Positions 1 to 8,412 are shown, numbered from the stretch's first letter. The stretch is DNA of 16,256 nt from Bacillota bacterium (GCA_023409735.1 JAEYRB010000038.1:1-16256); one strand, 5' to 3'. Made by a program: numbers and translations. The notes: generated by a model not told the origin, from the letters alone.

Positions 1-588
1 GATTCTTATACCACAGTAACTGCGCTTCAGAATAGTATGGATGAGATCAATTCCTTCCTTGATGGTATAAAACGTATCGCCGAGCAAACAAATATGCTCT
101 CTCTTAATGCTGCAATTGAAGCAGCAAAAGCTGGAGAACAGGGGAAAGGATTCGCTGTTGTGGCAGATGAAATCAGAAAGCTGGCTGATCAGTCTGCACA
201 AACTGTTAAATTGATAGGCAAGATAGTTGCAGACATAAAGGAAAAGACAGAGGCCGTTATAGATAAAGTACAAAATGGGAAAGCTGCAACTGAGCTTGGT
301 AAGACTATCACAGCCAAAGTTAATGAGTACTTCGGCGTCATACAGGCATCATTTATAGAAATAGAGAACGGAATGGAAAGCCAAATGAAGGGAACAGCTG
401 ATATGCTGGCGACGTTCAAGAATATCAGGCATGAATCCGCAAGCGCAGCCAGCGTTTCAGAAGAGCACTCAGCAGCAATGCAGGAAATATTAGCAACGGT
501 AGAGCAGCTTGATGCTGACCTTCAAAAAATATCAGACCTGGTGAAGAGCATTAAGTCTTCAAGTAACGAATTGTCCAATGTTTCATGA
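1..588 (+). CDS. Methyl-accepting chemotaxis protein, C-terminal part (5' end outside the window)
   Basis: The reading frame is open from base 1, so only the last 195 residues of a chemoreceptor are present. It carries the highly conserved hairpin tip of the MCP cytoplasmic signalling domain (IAEQTNMLSLNAAIEAAKAGE, then GFAVVADEIRKLADQS), where CheA and CheW bind. Beyond it lies the returning helix of the long antiparallel coiled coil, rich in Ala, Glu, Ser and Lys. Family knowledge: such receptors span the membrane, sense a ligand outside through the N-terminal half and control CheA activity. The ligand-binding part is missing here, so specificity cannot be given. The stop is followed about 50 bp later by a terminator, so this is the last gene of its unit. 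No frameshift is visible. Confidence 0.95.
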   Translation, partial: DSYTTVTALQNSMDEINSFLDGIKRIAEQTNMLSLNAAIEAAKAGEQGKGFAVVADEIRKLADQSAQTVKLIGKIVADIKEKTEAVIDKVQNGKAATELGKTITAKVNEYFGVIQASFIEIENGMESQMKGTADMLATFKNIRHESASAASVSEEHSAAMQEILATVEQLDADLQKISDLVKSIKSSSNELSNVS

Positions 589-638
589 TAAATGCTGCAG
601 TTAATTAAATAAAAATAGCTTGAAGAACTATTAATAAA

Positions 639-664
639 GCGGATAGTTAATATCCGCCTTTTTA
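639..664 (+). terminator. Intrinsic terminator after the chemoreceptor gene
   Basis: A perfect 7-bp stem (GCGGATA 639-645 with TATCCGC 651-657) closes a 5-nt loop and is followed at once by CTTTTT. This is the standard form of a Rho-independent terminator and lies about 50 bp after the chemoreceptor stop codon. Confidence 0.9.
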
Positions 665-666
665 AT

Positions 667-702
667 AATTATGGCGTCACACGAAGGACACCATAATTTT
701 TT
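667..702 (+). terminator. Second hairpin with T-run, back-up terminator
   Basis: AATTATGG (667-674) pairs perfectly with CCATAATT (691-698). After one mismatch a further short GTC/GAC stem can form inside. The right arm runs into TTTT. It starts only 3 nt after the first terminator, so the pair looks like a tandem terminator that insulates the kinase promoter downstream. The stem is A/T-rich, so it would be weaker than the first one. Confidence 0.55.
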
Positions 703-732
703 CAAAATAAACTGAGGTGCCATCATACTTTG

Positions 733-760
733 TTGTTTTAATAAACTGATATGCTATAAT
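733..760 (+). promoter_or_regulatory. Predicted sigma-A-type promoter of the kinase/regulator genes
   Basis: TTGTTT (733-738) and a perfect TATAAT (755-760) are separated by 16 bp, with TGC directly before the -10 box (extended -10). Transcription would start near 767, giving a short leader of about 33 nt before the GTG start at 800. No clear operator was recognised around it. Confidence 0.65.
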
Positions 761-799
761 AATAGCAAATATATCAAAATTATGTAATGGGAGATAAGT

Positions 800-2605
800 G
801 TGAGAAAGATTTCCACCTTTTTCAGAAATCTTAGCATAAACTGGAAATTTATATTTGCATATTATGCAGTGTTGATAATACCGCTTGCCTTCTTCGGCAT
901 CTATTTTTACAGCAAAGCATCAGAGAATTCTATTTCTCAAGCGAAGCTGGTTATGGAAAGAAATCTTATGCAAACGAGAGCAAGTATTATACAGAAGGTT
1001 ACTCTAATACAAAACGCATTGCAAATTATAACAACAGACGATAAGGTTAAGTCAATTTTTTATTATGAATATGAGGATGAAAATTACAGGCTAAGGGACT
1101 TTCAGTTTGATGTTTCACCCATGCTGCAGAATATCTACAGGCAGAACAACCTCATTTATGCCATAAGAATATATACGCCAAATGCCATTTTTACTGAGAT
1201 GGTGGGAAGCTATTACAGTATTCGTAAAAAAGACTCTCCCGAGTGGTTTGAAAAGGTTGCGAAGGCAATGCCCAGTGTCAAGGGCTGGTCACCTACCCAT
1301 CAATCGATGGGAAATGCTCTGCGAACGGAAATAGAGGCTCCTGAGGAGGTCCTCTCTTATTGTGGTGCCATTGTATCGCCTGTATCTGCTGCTGAGGTAA
1401 ATATCGGTCTTGCGGAGATTGAAACTAAGGAAAGCCTTATATTTGATATGCTGAGGGATCCTGTCATAAGTAAATGGGGAAAGACCTTTGTAGTTAATGA
1501 AGATGGAGTAATAGTTTCCAATAATATACCTGAGTTATACAAAAAAAGTATTTCATCAATGGGAATTAGAAATTTTATATGGGAAGCTGCCATTAACAGT
1601 GTCGATACCATTGAAAATGAGAAGTCAATTCTGATAGCGATACCTGTAGATGAACTTAACTGCAGTATTGTTGGCATATTTCCTGTAGAAAATTTCACCA
1701 GGGAGGCCAGAGGATCGAGCGCTGAGCTACTGGCGGTGCTATTTATATCCTCAATTATCCTTGGTGTAATCATTTACATAATCACAAACATGCTGCTACG
1801 CAGGGTTAAACGTCTTGTTAAGGCAATGAACCAAGTTAAGGACAATAATCTGGATGTATCTGTTCCTGTTACCTCCATGGATGAATTCGGGGAGTTGACC
1901 CTGAACTTTAATCATATGACCAGAAGAATACATGAATTAGTAGAAACGGTTTACAAAATTAAGCTTATAGAGCGGGAAGCAGAGCTTAAAGCATTGGAGG
2001 CGCAGATTAATCCTCATTTTCTTTATAATACACTGGCTACAATATCATGGGTGGCACGAAAGGGAAGTCCTGGGGAGGTTGTGAAAATATCAAATTCACT
2101 TGCCAAATTTTACAGGCTGGTTTTAAGCAAGGGAGGCACTGTTATAAGCGTCAGGGATGAAATTGACATGGTTAGGGCTTATCTGAGCATACAGAAGATT
2201 AGGTTTGGTGATATGTTTGATGTTAAATATGTGCTCGATGATAACGCACTGAATTGCAGCATAGTAAAAAATATGCTGCAGCCACTGGTTGAAAATGCAC
2301 TGAATCATGGAATTGAACCCAAACGTGCTCATGGCTTGATAATCATCCGTGCAGAACTGAGGGATGAATGTATTATACTTCAGGTGCTTGATGATGGAGT
2401 AGGTATGAATAAGAGGACAGTGTCAGATATATTAGAAAAGAAGGTAGAAAGGTCAAGCGGTGGATATGCTGTTAAAAATATTATAGAAAGACTTTCCGCA
2501 TTCTATGGGGATTGTCACACATTTGAGATATTCAGCAGGCCGGGAATAGGCTCGCAATTCGTTATTACCATTACTGGAGGAAAGAACATATGCTTAAAAT
2601 GCTGA
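800..2605 (+). CDS. Membrane sensor histidine kinase, YesM/LytS type (His_kinase PF06580-like)
   Basis: A 601-residue sensor kinase starting with GTG, preceded by a good SD (GGGAG, 789-793). The order is TM1 (about residues 17-37), an extracellular sensing region of about 270 residues (probably Cache-like), TM2 (about 309-334), a HAMP linker (about 331-385), a short coiled coil, and the kinase core. The phospho-accepting His is H406 in the NPHFLYNTL motif typical of the YesM family. The N-box lies at about 491-503 (LQPLVENALNHG) and the first G-box at about 531-535 (DDGVG). The second G-box is odd: GGYAVKNIIERL stands where this family usually has GIGL-x-N. Family knowledge: these kinases sense saccharides or other solutes outside the cell and phosphorylate AraC-type regulators. 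The 16-bp overlap with the next gene implies translational coupling with its partner regulator. Confidence 0.95.
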   Translation: MRKISTFFRNLSINWKFIFAYYAVLIIPLAFFGIYFYSKASENSISQAKLVMERNLMQTRASIIQKVTLIQNALQIITTDDKVKSIFYYEYEDENYRLRDFQFDVSPMLQNIYRQNNLIYAIRIYTPNAIFTEMVGSYYSIRKKDSPEWFEKVAKAMPSVKGWSPTHQSMGNALRTEIEAPEEVLSYCGAIVSPVSAAEVNIGLAEIETKESLIFDMLRDPVISKWGKTFVVNEDGVIVSNNIPELYKKSISSMGIRNFIWEAAINSVDTIENEKSILIAIPVDELNCSIVGIFPVENFTREARGSSAELLAVLFISSIILGVIIYIITNMLLRRVKRLVKAMNQVKDNNLDVSVPVTSMDEFGELTLNFNHMTRRIHELVETVYKIKLIEREAELKALEAQINPHFLYNTLATISWVARKGSPGEVVKISNSLAKFYRLVLSKGGTVISVRDEIDMVRAYLSIQKIRFGDMFDVKYVLDDNALNCSIVKNMLQPLVENALNHGIEPKRAHGLIIIRAELRDECIILQVLDDGVGMNKRTVSDILEKKVERSSGGYAVKNIIERLSAFYGDCHTFEIFSRPGIGSQFVITITGGKNICLKC

Positions 2606-4206
2606 TTGTTGAGGATGAAAAGTGGGAAAGAGAAGGGCTCATTGACTTTCTGGATTGGCCAGCGCTGGGCATTGAACTTTGTGGTCTTGCCTGTGATGGC
2701 ATAGATGGTTTGGAAAAAGCTCGGATGTTTATGCCTGACATTATTATAACCGATATTAAAATGCCAGGACTGGACGGGCTAAAAATGTCATCCGAAATAA
2801 GGGAGTTCATCCCTGATACAAAAATTATCATACTTACAGGCTATGATGATTTTAAACTAGCCCAGGAGGCAATAAATATTAATGCCAATGCATATATCCT
2901 AAAGCCTGTGGAGGAGGAAGAGCTCCTGAAGGTATTACAGGAGGTAATTAGCAGGTGCGAGAAGGATGCAAGCAGGACTGAGCAGGAAAGAAAGCTATTA
3001 ATGCTGATAAATGAGAAGGCGGAGCTTGCAAGAAATGAGATGCTGCTTGAACTGCTAAAGGATAAGGCAGCTACCGGAGTTTTGGAGAAGGCCAAAATGG
3101 AAGGTATTCTCCCTCAGAATTGCAGGTATACTGTTATTGCGGTAAAGTGCTTTCAAGCTGAGACTGATTCAGATTCAGATGGAAAGTCTGACATTAAATC
3201 AAAGAATATAGAGGGTGTATTTAGAGATGATTGTTATGGTGTTGTCTCAGTAGAGCTTATATATGAAGCAGAGAAGCTTGTATATCTGATAGTTTCAAGA
3301 GAAAAAACTATTTCAGAGGACCTGCAGGCTATTAAGGCGGCTAGTGAAAAAGTACTGTGTGAAAATGAAACCTTTGATGCTTTTGCAGGAATAGGAATAG
3401 GGACCGATGATCCGGGGCAATTGTATATTTCCTGTAGACAGGCTGCTGAGGCTTTGGATTACTCGGTATTCTGGGGTGATAAGAAAGTCTGTGTATATTC
3501 TGAGCTTGAGGCTATTGTGCAGTATTACTCATACAGTACAGGCGAATTTCTTAGCAGGGGTAATTATTATATTAAGCAGCTTATGCATTCAGTCAGAGCA
3601 GCCGATAATGAACGAATAGACCAGCTGCTGAGTGAAATGTTTGAATTTATTGATAAATGCAGATGGGCAGGAAGAGAAATGATAGTTAATTTCCTGTTTG
3701 GCTTGCTTAATGAAACCTCTCTGTTATTTTACAGCCCTGCTCAAACAAATATCGATGAGTCTGCCGCCGGGTCACCATTGTTGTCAATGAATGATTTTGC
3801 TGCTATAAAGCAATATATATGTACGTTTTACAATAGTGTTGTTCAGCGTATTCAGCAAAAAATGAACAACAAGGATGAAAACATTGTTCAAAAGGTTGAG
3901 CAAATAATTATGGAAAGGTACTGCTCGGATCTAAGTATAAAGACAATTGCAGCCGAGGTGTATCTTTCCCCCAATTACCTAGGTAATATTTTCAAAAAAT
4001 GCACAGGGAGGTCTCTGAATGACTTCATATGTCAGTTCCGTATGGAAAAGGCCAAGGAACTGCTTCAATCTCCAAAGTGCAGGGTTTCCAAGGTCGCAGC
4101 TCAGATAGGAATACCTAACACATCCTACTTTTGCATGCTTTTCAAGGAAACGTACGGTATAGCACCGGGTGAATATCAGGAAATGATTAAGCACGGCGGC
4201 TTGTAA
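2590..4206 (+). CDS. Response regulator, YesN type (receiver plus AraC-family DNA-binding domain)
   Basis: A 538-residue regulator. The receiver domain covers about residues 1-120, with acidic pocket E8/D9, phospho-acceptor D55 (in TDIKMPGLDG), T83 and K105 (in ILKPVEEEEL). A middle region of about 300 residues has no motif I can name; this is usual for YesN-like proteins. The C-terminal 100 residues (about 435-535) form two helix-turn-helix units of the AraC type (LSIKTIAAEVYLSPNYLGNIF and a second one ending in YGIAPGEY). The second unit has GIP where GF or GY is usual. The ATG at 2590 is chosen because GGAGG (2576-2580) sits 9 nt ahead; an internal Met at codon 4 lacks such spacing. Cognate partner of the upstream kinase. 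Its likely target is the transporter promoter just downstream (inference). Confidence 0.95.
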   Translation: MLKMLIVEDEKWEREGLIDFLDWPALGIELCGLACDGIDGLEKARMFMPDIIITDIKMPGLDGLKMSSEIREFIPDTKIIILTGYDDFKLAQEAININANAYILKPVEEEELLKVLQEVISRCEKDASRTEQERKLLMLINEKAELARNEMLLELLKDKAATGVLEKAKMEGILPQNCRYTVIAVKCFQAETDSDSDGKSDIKSKNIEGVFRDDCYGVVSVELIYEAEKLVYLIVSREKTISEDLQAIKAASEKVLCENETFDAFAGIGIGTDDPGQLYISCRQAAEALDYSVFWGDKKVCVYSELEAIVQYYSYSTGEFLSRGNYYIKQLMHSVRAADNERIDQLLSEMFEFIDKCRWAGREMIVNFLFGLLNETSLLFYSPAQTNIDESAAGSPLLSMNDFAAIKQYICTFYNSVVQRIQQKMNNKDENIVQKVEQIIMERYCSDLSIKTIAAEVYLSPNYLGNIFKKCTGRSLNDFICQFRMEKAKELLQSPKCRVSKVAAQIGIPNTSYFCMLFKETYGIAPGEYQEMIKHGGL

Positions 4207-4266
4207 GGCTTTTTGATTTTCGCCGTATTTGTTTATCAATGACTTTCTATATAAATCGGTTAATTT

Positions 4267-4380
4267 TTGCAATTAGAATTGATTATTTGCATATACACCC
4301 ATAATTAACTTATTTTACAATGTAAGCAGACGAAATGCTGATTCTGCAAGCAGCTTACATAAAATGACGAATTATGGGGG
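4267..4380 (+). promoter_or_regulatory. Permease operon leader: weak promoter plus nested inverted repeats that can mask the SD
   Basis: The 183-bp gap between regulator and permease has a plausible promoter: TTGCAA (4267-4272), 17 bp, CATATA (4290-4295). The -10 is poor, as expected for an activator-dependent promoter. Just after the predicted start, CCCATAATT (4298-4306) is perfectly complementary to AATTATGGG (4370-4378). Inside this, TGTAAGC (4321-4327) pairs perfectly with GCTTACA (4353-4359). The outer right arm overlaps the GGGGG Shine-Dalgarno (4376-4380) of the permease. The RNA could therefore fold to hide the ribosome site, or the inner repeat could be a DNA operator for the AraC-type regulator. 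Both readings are inference. Confidence 0.45.
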
Positions 4381-4389
4381 TATTTCATA

Positions 4390-5343
4390 ATGCAGAGCGT
4401 ACCTAAGGCTAAGACAGGTGTTCAGCTCAAGGCAAGAAAAAAGATGACGCCCGGCTTCAAAATGTTCTTAATGATAGTTCCTTTTATTATCTTAACCTTC
4501 ATTTTTTCATATTTCCCGCTATACGGCTGGGTATATTCATTTTTTAATTATAGGCCGCCTTTGAAGCTTTCTCAGTGTGACTTTGTGGGGTTAAAATGGT
4601 TTACAATTCTATTTGGAAACACAGGACAAGTCAAACAGATCCTGGTTATAATGAGAAATACCTTTGTCATGAGTGGCCTGGGTATTCTAACATCCTTTCT
4701 CCCTGTCGTTTTTGCAATATTCCTTACAGAAATAAAGGGCGTTAAATTCAGGAAATTTGTACAGACCTTTACTACACTGCCCAATTTTATAAGCTGGGTT
4801 ATGGTGTATGCGGTTGCCTTTTCACTTTTTTCCAGCAGCGGAATGGTTAACAACCTCGGACAGGCATCGGGCCTTCTGGAGCAGCCGATAAAGTTCCTGG
4901 ATTCCGATAGCTTAACATGGCTTAAGATGTGCCTTTGGGGTTTATGGAAGGGACTTGGCTGGAATGCCATCATGTACATAGCAGCTATTACCGGAATCGA
5001 TCAGGAGCTTTATGAGGCTGCAACTGTTGATGGGGCAGGAAGATTCAGACTGATCTGGAATGTTACTATTCCGGGAATCCTTCCTACCTACTCCGTTTTG
5101 CTCTTGTTGTCAGTAGCGGGCTTCCTTAATAATGGCCTAGATCAGTATTACGTATTCCAGAATGCCTTCAATAAGGACCACATTCAGGTTCTGGATCTTT
5201 ATGTGTTCAATATAAGCGTAGGAGGTCAAAACATGTATTCCTTCGCAACAGCGCTGAGCATGCTTAAAAGCATAATAAGTGTTGTTCTGTTGTTTGTTGT
5301 AAACAGGCTGTCCAAGCTGACCCGTGGAGAAACAATTGTTTAA
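4390..5343 (+). CDS. Carbohydrate ABC transporter permease, LplB type (CUT1 family)
   Basis: A 317-residue integral membrane protein with about six membrane helices (first at about 23-45). The EAA loop that docks the ATPase is clear at about 209-232 (YEAATVDGAGRFRLIWNVTIPGILP). Family knowledge: members pair with a YtcP-type second permease, a large LplA-type lipoprotein and a shared ATPase to import oligosaccharides or uronate-type sugars. The start follows GGGGG at 9 nt spacing. It is the first gene of a permease-permease-binding protein operon under the likely control of the adjacent two-component system. The exact substrate cannot be read from the sequence. Confidence 0.93.
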   Translation: MQSVPKAKTGVQLKARKKMTPGFKMFLMIVPFIILTFIFSYFPLYGWVYSFFNYRPPLKLSQCDFVGLKWFTILFGNTGQVKQILVIMRNTFVMSGLGILTSFLPVVFAIFLTEIKGVKFRKFVQTFTTLPNFISWVMVYAVAFSLFSSSGMVNNLGQASGLLEQPIKFLDSDSLTWLKMCLWGLWKGLGWNAIMYIAAITGIDQELYEAATVDGAGRFRLIWNVTIPGILPTYSVLLLLSVAGFLNNGLDQYYVFQNAFNKDHIQVLDLYVFNISVGGQNMYSFATALSMLKSIISVVLLFVVNRLSKLTRGETIV

Positions 5344-5363
5344 CCCGGCTGAGGTACTAACCG

Positions 5364-5407
5364 TGCACTGCTGAGCTGCAAATTCAGCGGTGCAGAATTT
5401 GCGCAAA
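5364..5407 (+). other. Intercistronic overlapping hairpins and palindrome between the permease genes
   Basis: In the 82-bp gap, TGCACTGCTGA (5364-5374) pairs with TCAGCGGTGCA (5384-5394), with one T-G wobble. A second perfect 8-bp stem (GCAAATTC 5378-5385 with GAATTTGC 5395-5402) overlaps the first, so only one can form at a time. TTTGCGCAAA (5398-5407) is also a perfect palindrome. No T-run follows. The SD AAGGAGG of the next gene (5412-5418) lies just downstream. It may be an RNA stability or processing element (inference). Confidence 0.5.
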
Positions 5408-5425
5408 TGTTAAGGAGGTCTTGAT

Positions 5426-6334
5426 ATGGTGAAATTAAAACTCAGAGCCGGAGATGCAGTTTTTAACATAATAAATTATTCGCTGTTCTTTTTGCTTACG
5501 TTAATTTGCATTTATCCATTTTATTATCTGATAATCAACACAATCAGTGCTAATGATATGAGTGCCAACGGCAGTATAAATTTTTTGCCTAAAGGAGTGC
5601 ATCTCCAAAACTATATTGAGGTAATTAAGCTTAAGGGCTTAGGACAGGCAGCTGTTATCTCGATACTAAGAACTACTATTGGTACTATTCTGACTGTTAT
5701 GGCGTCAGCCTTTCTTGGCTTCATGTTTATGCAAAAAAAGCTGTGGAGGAGAAAGTTATGGTATAGATATTTCATTATAACCATGTATTTCAACGCAGGA
5801 CTTATTCCTGCATTCATAACTATGCACCTCCTCGGATTGACAAACAATTTCTGGGTATATATTATACCTGCCATTGTGCAGCCATTTAATGTCATACTCG
5901 TTAAAACCTATCTGGAGTCGGTTCCCGAATCACTCCAGCAGGCAGCAGAGATTGATGGTGCAGGAATAATCAGGATTTTTGCACAGATCATGCTGCCGCT
6001 TTCCACACCAATACTCGCAACCATAGCAATCTTTTCAGCTGTAAACCAGTGGAACTCATTTCAAGATACACTTATTTATGTAACTGATCAGAAGCTTTAC
6101 TCATTACAATATGTGCTTTATCAGTATATTAACCAGTCAAACTCACTTGCACAGCTTATAAGAACCTCAACAGCTATGAGCAATGAAGCAATGATGGTGC
6201 TGGCAACAAAACAGACGCCGACCTCAGTAAGGATGACGGTCTCAGTTATTGTAGTAGTACCGATCATCCTTGTATATCCCATATTCCAGAAGTATTTTGT
6301 TAAGGGCATAATGATAGGCTCTATAAAAGGATAG
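5426..6334 (+). CDS. Carbohydrate ABC transporter permease, YtcP type (CUT1 family)
   Basis: A 302-residue membrane protein, the second half of the transport channel. The first helix lies at about 17-38, with about six helices overall. The EAA loop is at about 170-193 (QQAAEIDGAGIIRIFAQIMLPLSTP). The C-terminal KYFVKGIMIGSIKG is a typical ending for this subfamily. A strong AAGGAGG (5412-5418) sits 7 nt before the ATG. It belongs with the LplB-type permease upstream and the binding protein 60 bp downstream. No ATPase gene follows, which is normal for this subgroup, where one MsmK/MsmX-type ATPase serves several importers. Confidence 0.94.
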   Translation: MVKLKLRAGDAVFNIINYSLFFLLTLICIYPFYYLIINTISANDMSANGSINFLPKGVHLQNYIEVIKLKGLGQAAVISILRTTIGTILTVMASAFLGFMFMQKKLWRRKLWYRYFIITMYFNAGLIPAFITMHLLGLTNNFWVYIIPAIVQPFNVILVKTYLESVPESLQQAAEIDGAGIIRIFAQIMLPLSTPILATIAIFSAVNQWNSFQDTLIYVTDQKLYSLQYVLYQYINQSNSLAQLIRTSTAMSNEAMMVLATKQTPTSVRMTVSVIVVVPIILVYPIFQKYFVKGIMIGSIKG

Positions 6335-6348
6335 ACAAACAGTAATTT

Positions 6349-6384
6349 AAGTGGAATTACCACTTGGTTAATAGAAAAGGGAGG
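6349..6384 (+). promoter_or_regulatory. Small hairpin and very strong SD before the first binding-protein gene
   Basis: AAGTGG (6349-6354) pairs perfectly with CCACTT (6360-6365) around a 5-nt loop, followed by an SD of GGGAGG (6379-6384) placed 10 nt before the ATG at 6395. A hairpin at the 5' side of a binding-protein cistron plus a strong SD fits the usual need for excess binding protein over permease. The role in mRNA stability is inferred. Confidence 0.45.
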
Positions 6385-6394
6385 TAATAATTAA

Positions 6395-8191
6395 ATGAAA
6401 AAGAGTTTAGTAAGGATTCTTAGCTGCATGATCATGCTATGCCTGCTGGTTACATTATTTGCAGCCTGCAGCGGGAAAAAGGAAGAGACCAAGCCCGCAG
6501 CTACTGCAGAGGAAACAGCAGCTTCGGCAGAGAAGACTTCCACAGCGGATGCGGCTTCGACGGAAAAAACCTATGATGAGTTCCTGACCATTGACATGTT
6601 CGACACTCAGGCTAACTACCAGGGTATTGCGAGCGGATGGTTTGCAGAGTATGTTAAAAAGAAATTCAACATGGAGATCAACATTATTGCTCCTAATGTG
6701 GCAGGCGGCGGAGACACACTGTTCCAGACACGTTCAGCAGCAGGAAATATCGGTGATATAATAATGATTGGCTCTGAAAATGGAAGACTTGCTGATACAG
6801 TTAAAGCAGGACTCCTATATGACATCACTGATATGGTTAATGCCAGTGAGAATCTCCCACAGTATCCGAAAGCCATAGAAATGCTGCAGACACTGATCAA
6901 TTCCGACAAAATTTATGCAATTGGCTCTCAGGCTTCAACAAATCCAACTACTATGCCTTCAGAGGGACTTGACCTAACATACGGCCCATATATACGCTGG
7001 GATTTGTACAATCAGATCGGCAACCCTAAACTCAGCACCCTCGAAGATCTTGTTCCTGTATTAAAGCAAATGCAGGATGCATGTCCTACAAGTGAATCAG
7101 GCAAAAAGACCTATGCAATATCATTGTTTAAGGATTGGGACGGCAATATGATGTGCTGTGCAAAGCAGCCCGCCTGTATGTATGGATATGATGAAATAGG
7201 CTTCCTCCTTGTTTCAGCTGACGGTGCTACAGCGCAGAGTATAATAGACAGCAGCTCTGAGTATATCAGAAGCCTTAAGTTCTTCTTTGAAGCAAACCAG
7301 AAGGGTATTGTGGACCCGGACTCCACAACCCAGAATTATGATACAATGTATGCCAAATATCAGGATGGCGCAATTTTGTTCTCCCCATGGCCTTGGCTTG
7401 GTCAGGCTGCTTACAACACAACTGAGCGTACAGCGCAGGGTAAGGGCTTTATGATTGCTCCTGTAGAGGATATGAAAATATTCTCATATGGCTGCACACC
7501 GGGCAACAAGTATTGTATCGGTGTTGGCTCAGGTGCCAAGGATCCACAGAGAATGGTGGATTTCATTGATTGGCTGTATTCTCCTGAGGGAGTTATGTTC
7601 TCCTGCGCACAGACAAACGGAACCTGTGGTCCTGAAGGCTTGACCTGGGAAATGAAGGACGGCAGACCGGTACTCACCGACTTTGGTAAAGAGGTGTTCA
7701 GCGGGAATGATACCTTGACAATGCCCGACGGCTGGGGCAGCGGTACATACAAGGATGGTATCTCCCAGTTGAATTACCAGGCAGTTTCTACTCTTAATGT
7801 AAATCCTGCTAACAATGCGCCATACAATTATTCACTTTGGCCATCGTATCTTGAAACTAAGGTTACTCCTTTAGACAAGTCATGGCAGGAATTAATGGGT
7901 GCAACTACCACACTTGATTATCTAGAACAACATAATATGTACACCGTTGCTCCCGGCAACACATACGTTGCTCCGGCATCGACACCTGAAATCGATGCGG
8001 CTCGTACGCAGTGTAAGGAAATCATAATTCAGGATTCCTGGAAGATGGTATTTGCAAAGAATGCAGCTGAATTTGATAAGTACCTGAAGCATATGCAGGA
8101 TACGGTTAAGGGGCTTGGCTATGATGATGTGCTTGCATTTGATCAGAAGATAGCTGATGAAACCAAGGCAGCACGTGATGCAGCCAAGTAA
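6395..8191 (+). CDS. Large lipoprotein solute-binding protein of the LplA/YtcQ type (first copy)
   Basis: A 598-residue secreted lipoprotein. The signal peptide has a KKS...R start, a hydrophobic core and the lipobox LFAAC with the lipidated Cys at residue 25. A linker of about 30 residues rich in Ala, Thr, Glu and Lys follows. The rest is one long binding domain, typical in length for LplA-type proteins (500-600 residues, longer than ordinary sugar-binding proteins of about 430). Aromatic stretches such as FSPWPWLG and SGWFAEYV fit carbohydrate binding. It is the third gene of the permease operon and ends before a clear terminator, so it is the primary receptor of this importer. The substrate is unknown. 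A paralogue lies directly downstream. Confidence 0.93.
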   Translation: MKKSLVRILSCMIMLCLLVTLFAACSGKKEETKPAATAEETAASAEKTSTADAASTEKTYDEFLTIDMFDTQANYQGIASGWFAEYVKKKFNMEINIIAPNVAGGGDTLFQTRSAAGNIGDIIMIGSENGRLADTVKAGLLYDITDMVNASENLPQYPKAIEMLQTLINSDKIYAIGSQASTNPTTMPSEGLDLTYGPYIRWDLYNQIGNPKLSTLEDLVPVLKQMQDACPTSESGKKTYAISLFKDWDGNMMCCAKQPACMYGYDEIGFLLVSADGATAQSIIDSSSEYIRSLKFFFEANQKGIVDPDSTTQNYDTMYAKYQDGAILFSPWPWLGQAAYNTTERTAQGKGFMIAPVEDMKIFSYGCTPGNKYCIGVGSGAKDPQRMVDFIDWLYSPEGVMFSCAQTNGTCGPEGLTWEMKDGRPVLTDFGKEVFSGNDTLTMPDGWGSGTYKDGISQLNYQAVSTLNVNPANNAPYNYSLWPSYLETKVTPLDKSWQELMGATTTLDYLEQHNMYTVAPGNTYVAPASTPEIDAARTQCKEIIIQDSWKMVFAKNAAEFDKYLKHMQDTVKGLGYDDVLAFDQKIADETKAARDAAK

Positions 8192-8240
8192 TCTTAAGGC
8201 TGAAACAGACTGAAATTAGACAAACTGATAAAGTATTTCA

Positions 8241-8286
8241 GGGATTGACTCCTCTTGCGTTAAAGACTGTGAGTCAGTCCCTTTTA
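8241..8286 (+). terminator. Intrinsic terminator of the transporter operon
   Basis: GGGATTGACTC (8241-8251) pairs with GAGTCAGTCCC (8271-8281) over 11 bp with one wobble, followed by TTTT. It ends the permease/binding-protein transcript and separates it from the second binding-protein gene. Confidence 0.88.
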
Positions 8287-8379
8287 TCACTAATGGCGTT
8301 GACCAAAGGGCTGCAGCAAAAAGGTGAGAGGGGCTCGGTTCCCTAGGGCTTTTGTTAAACATATACTCATATATAACAT

Positions 8380-8412
8380 TTGGATTTTTTGTAAATAGTG
8401 GTATGATATAAT
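8380..8412 (+). promoter_or_regulatory. Predicted promoter of the second binding-protein gene
   Basis: TTGGAT (8380-8385), a 16-bp spacer and TATGAT (8402-8407) form a plausible sigma-A promoter. An overlapping TATAAT (8407-8412) is a better -10 but has no good -35 at the right distance. The leader to the ATG at 8488 would be about 70 nt. The stretch 8287-8379 between terminator and promoter holds short G-rich runs and the palindrome CCCTAGGG (8341-8348), with no gene I can see. Confidence 0.55.

Noticed and set aside
4193..4226. Possible terminator at the end of the regulator gene (ACGGCG with CGCCGT)
   Set aside because: The 6-bp stem has a 22-nt loop and is followed only by ATTTGTTTATC rather than a T-run, so it is too weak to call. 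Read-through into the permease operon remains possible.
8287..8379. Possible riboswitch remnant or gene between terminator and promoter
   Set aside because: Only short G-rich runs and the palindrome CCCTAGGG are seen. No known aptamer motif and no coding frame with a ribosome site.
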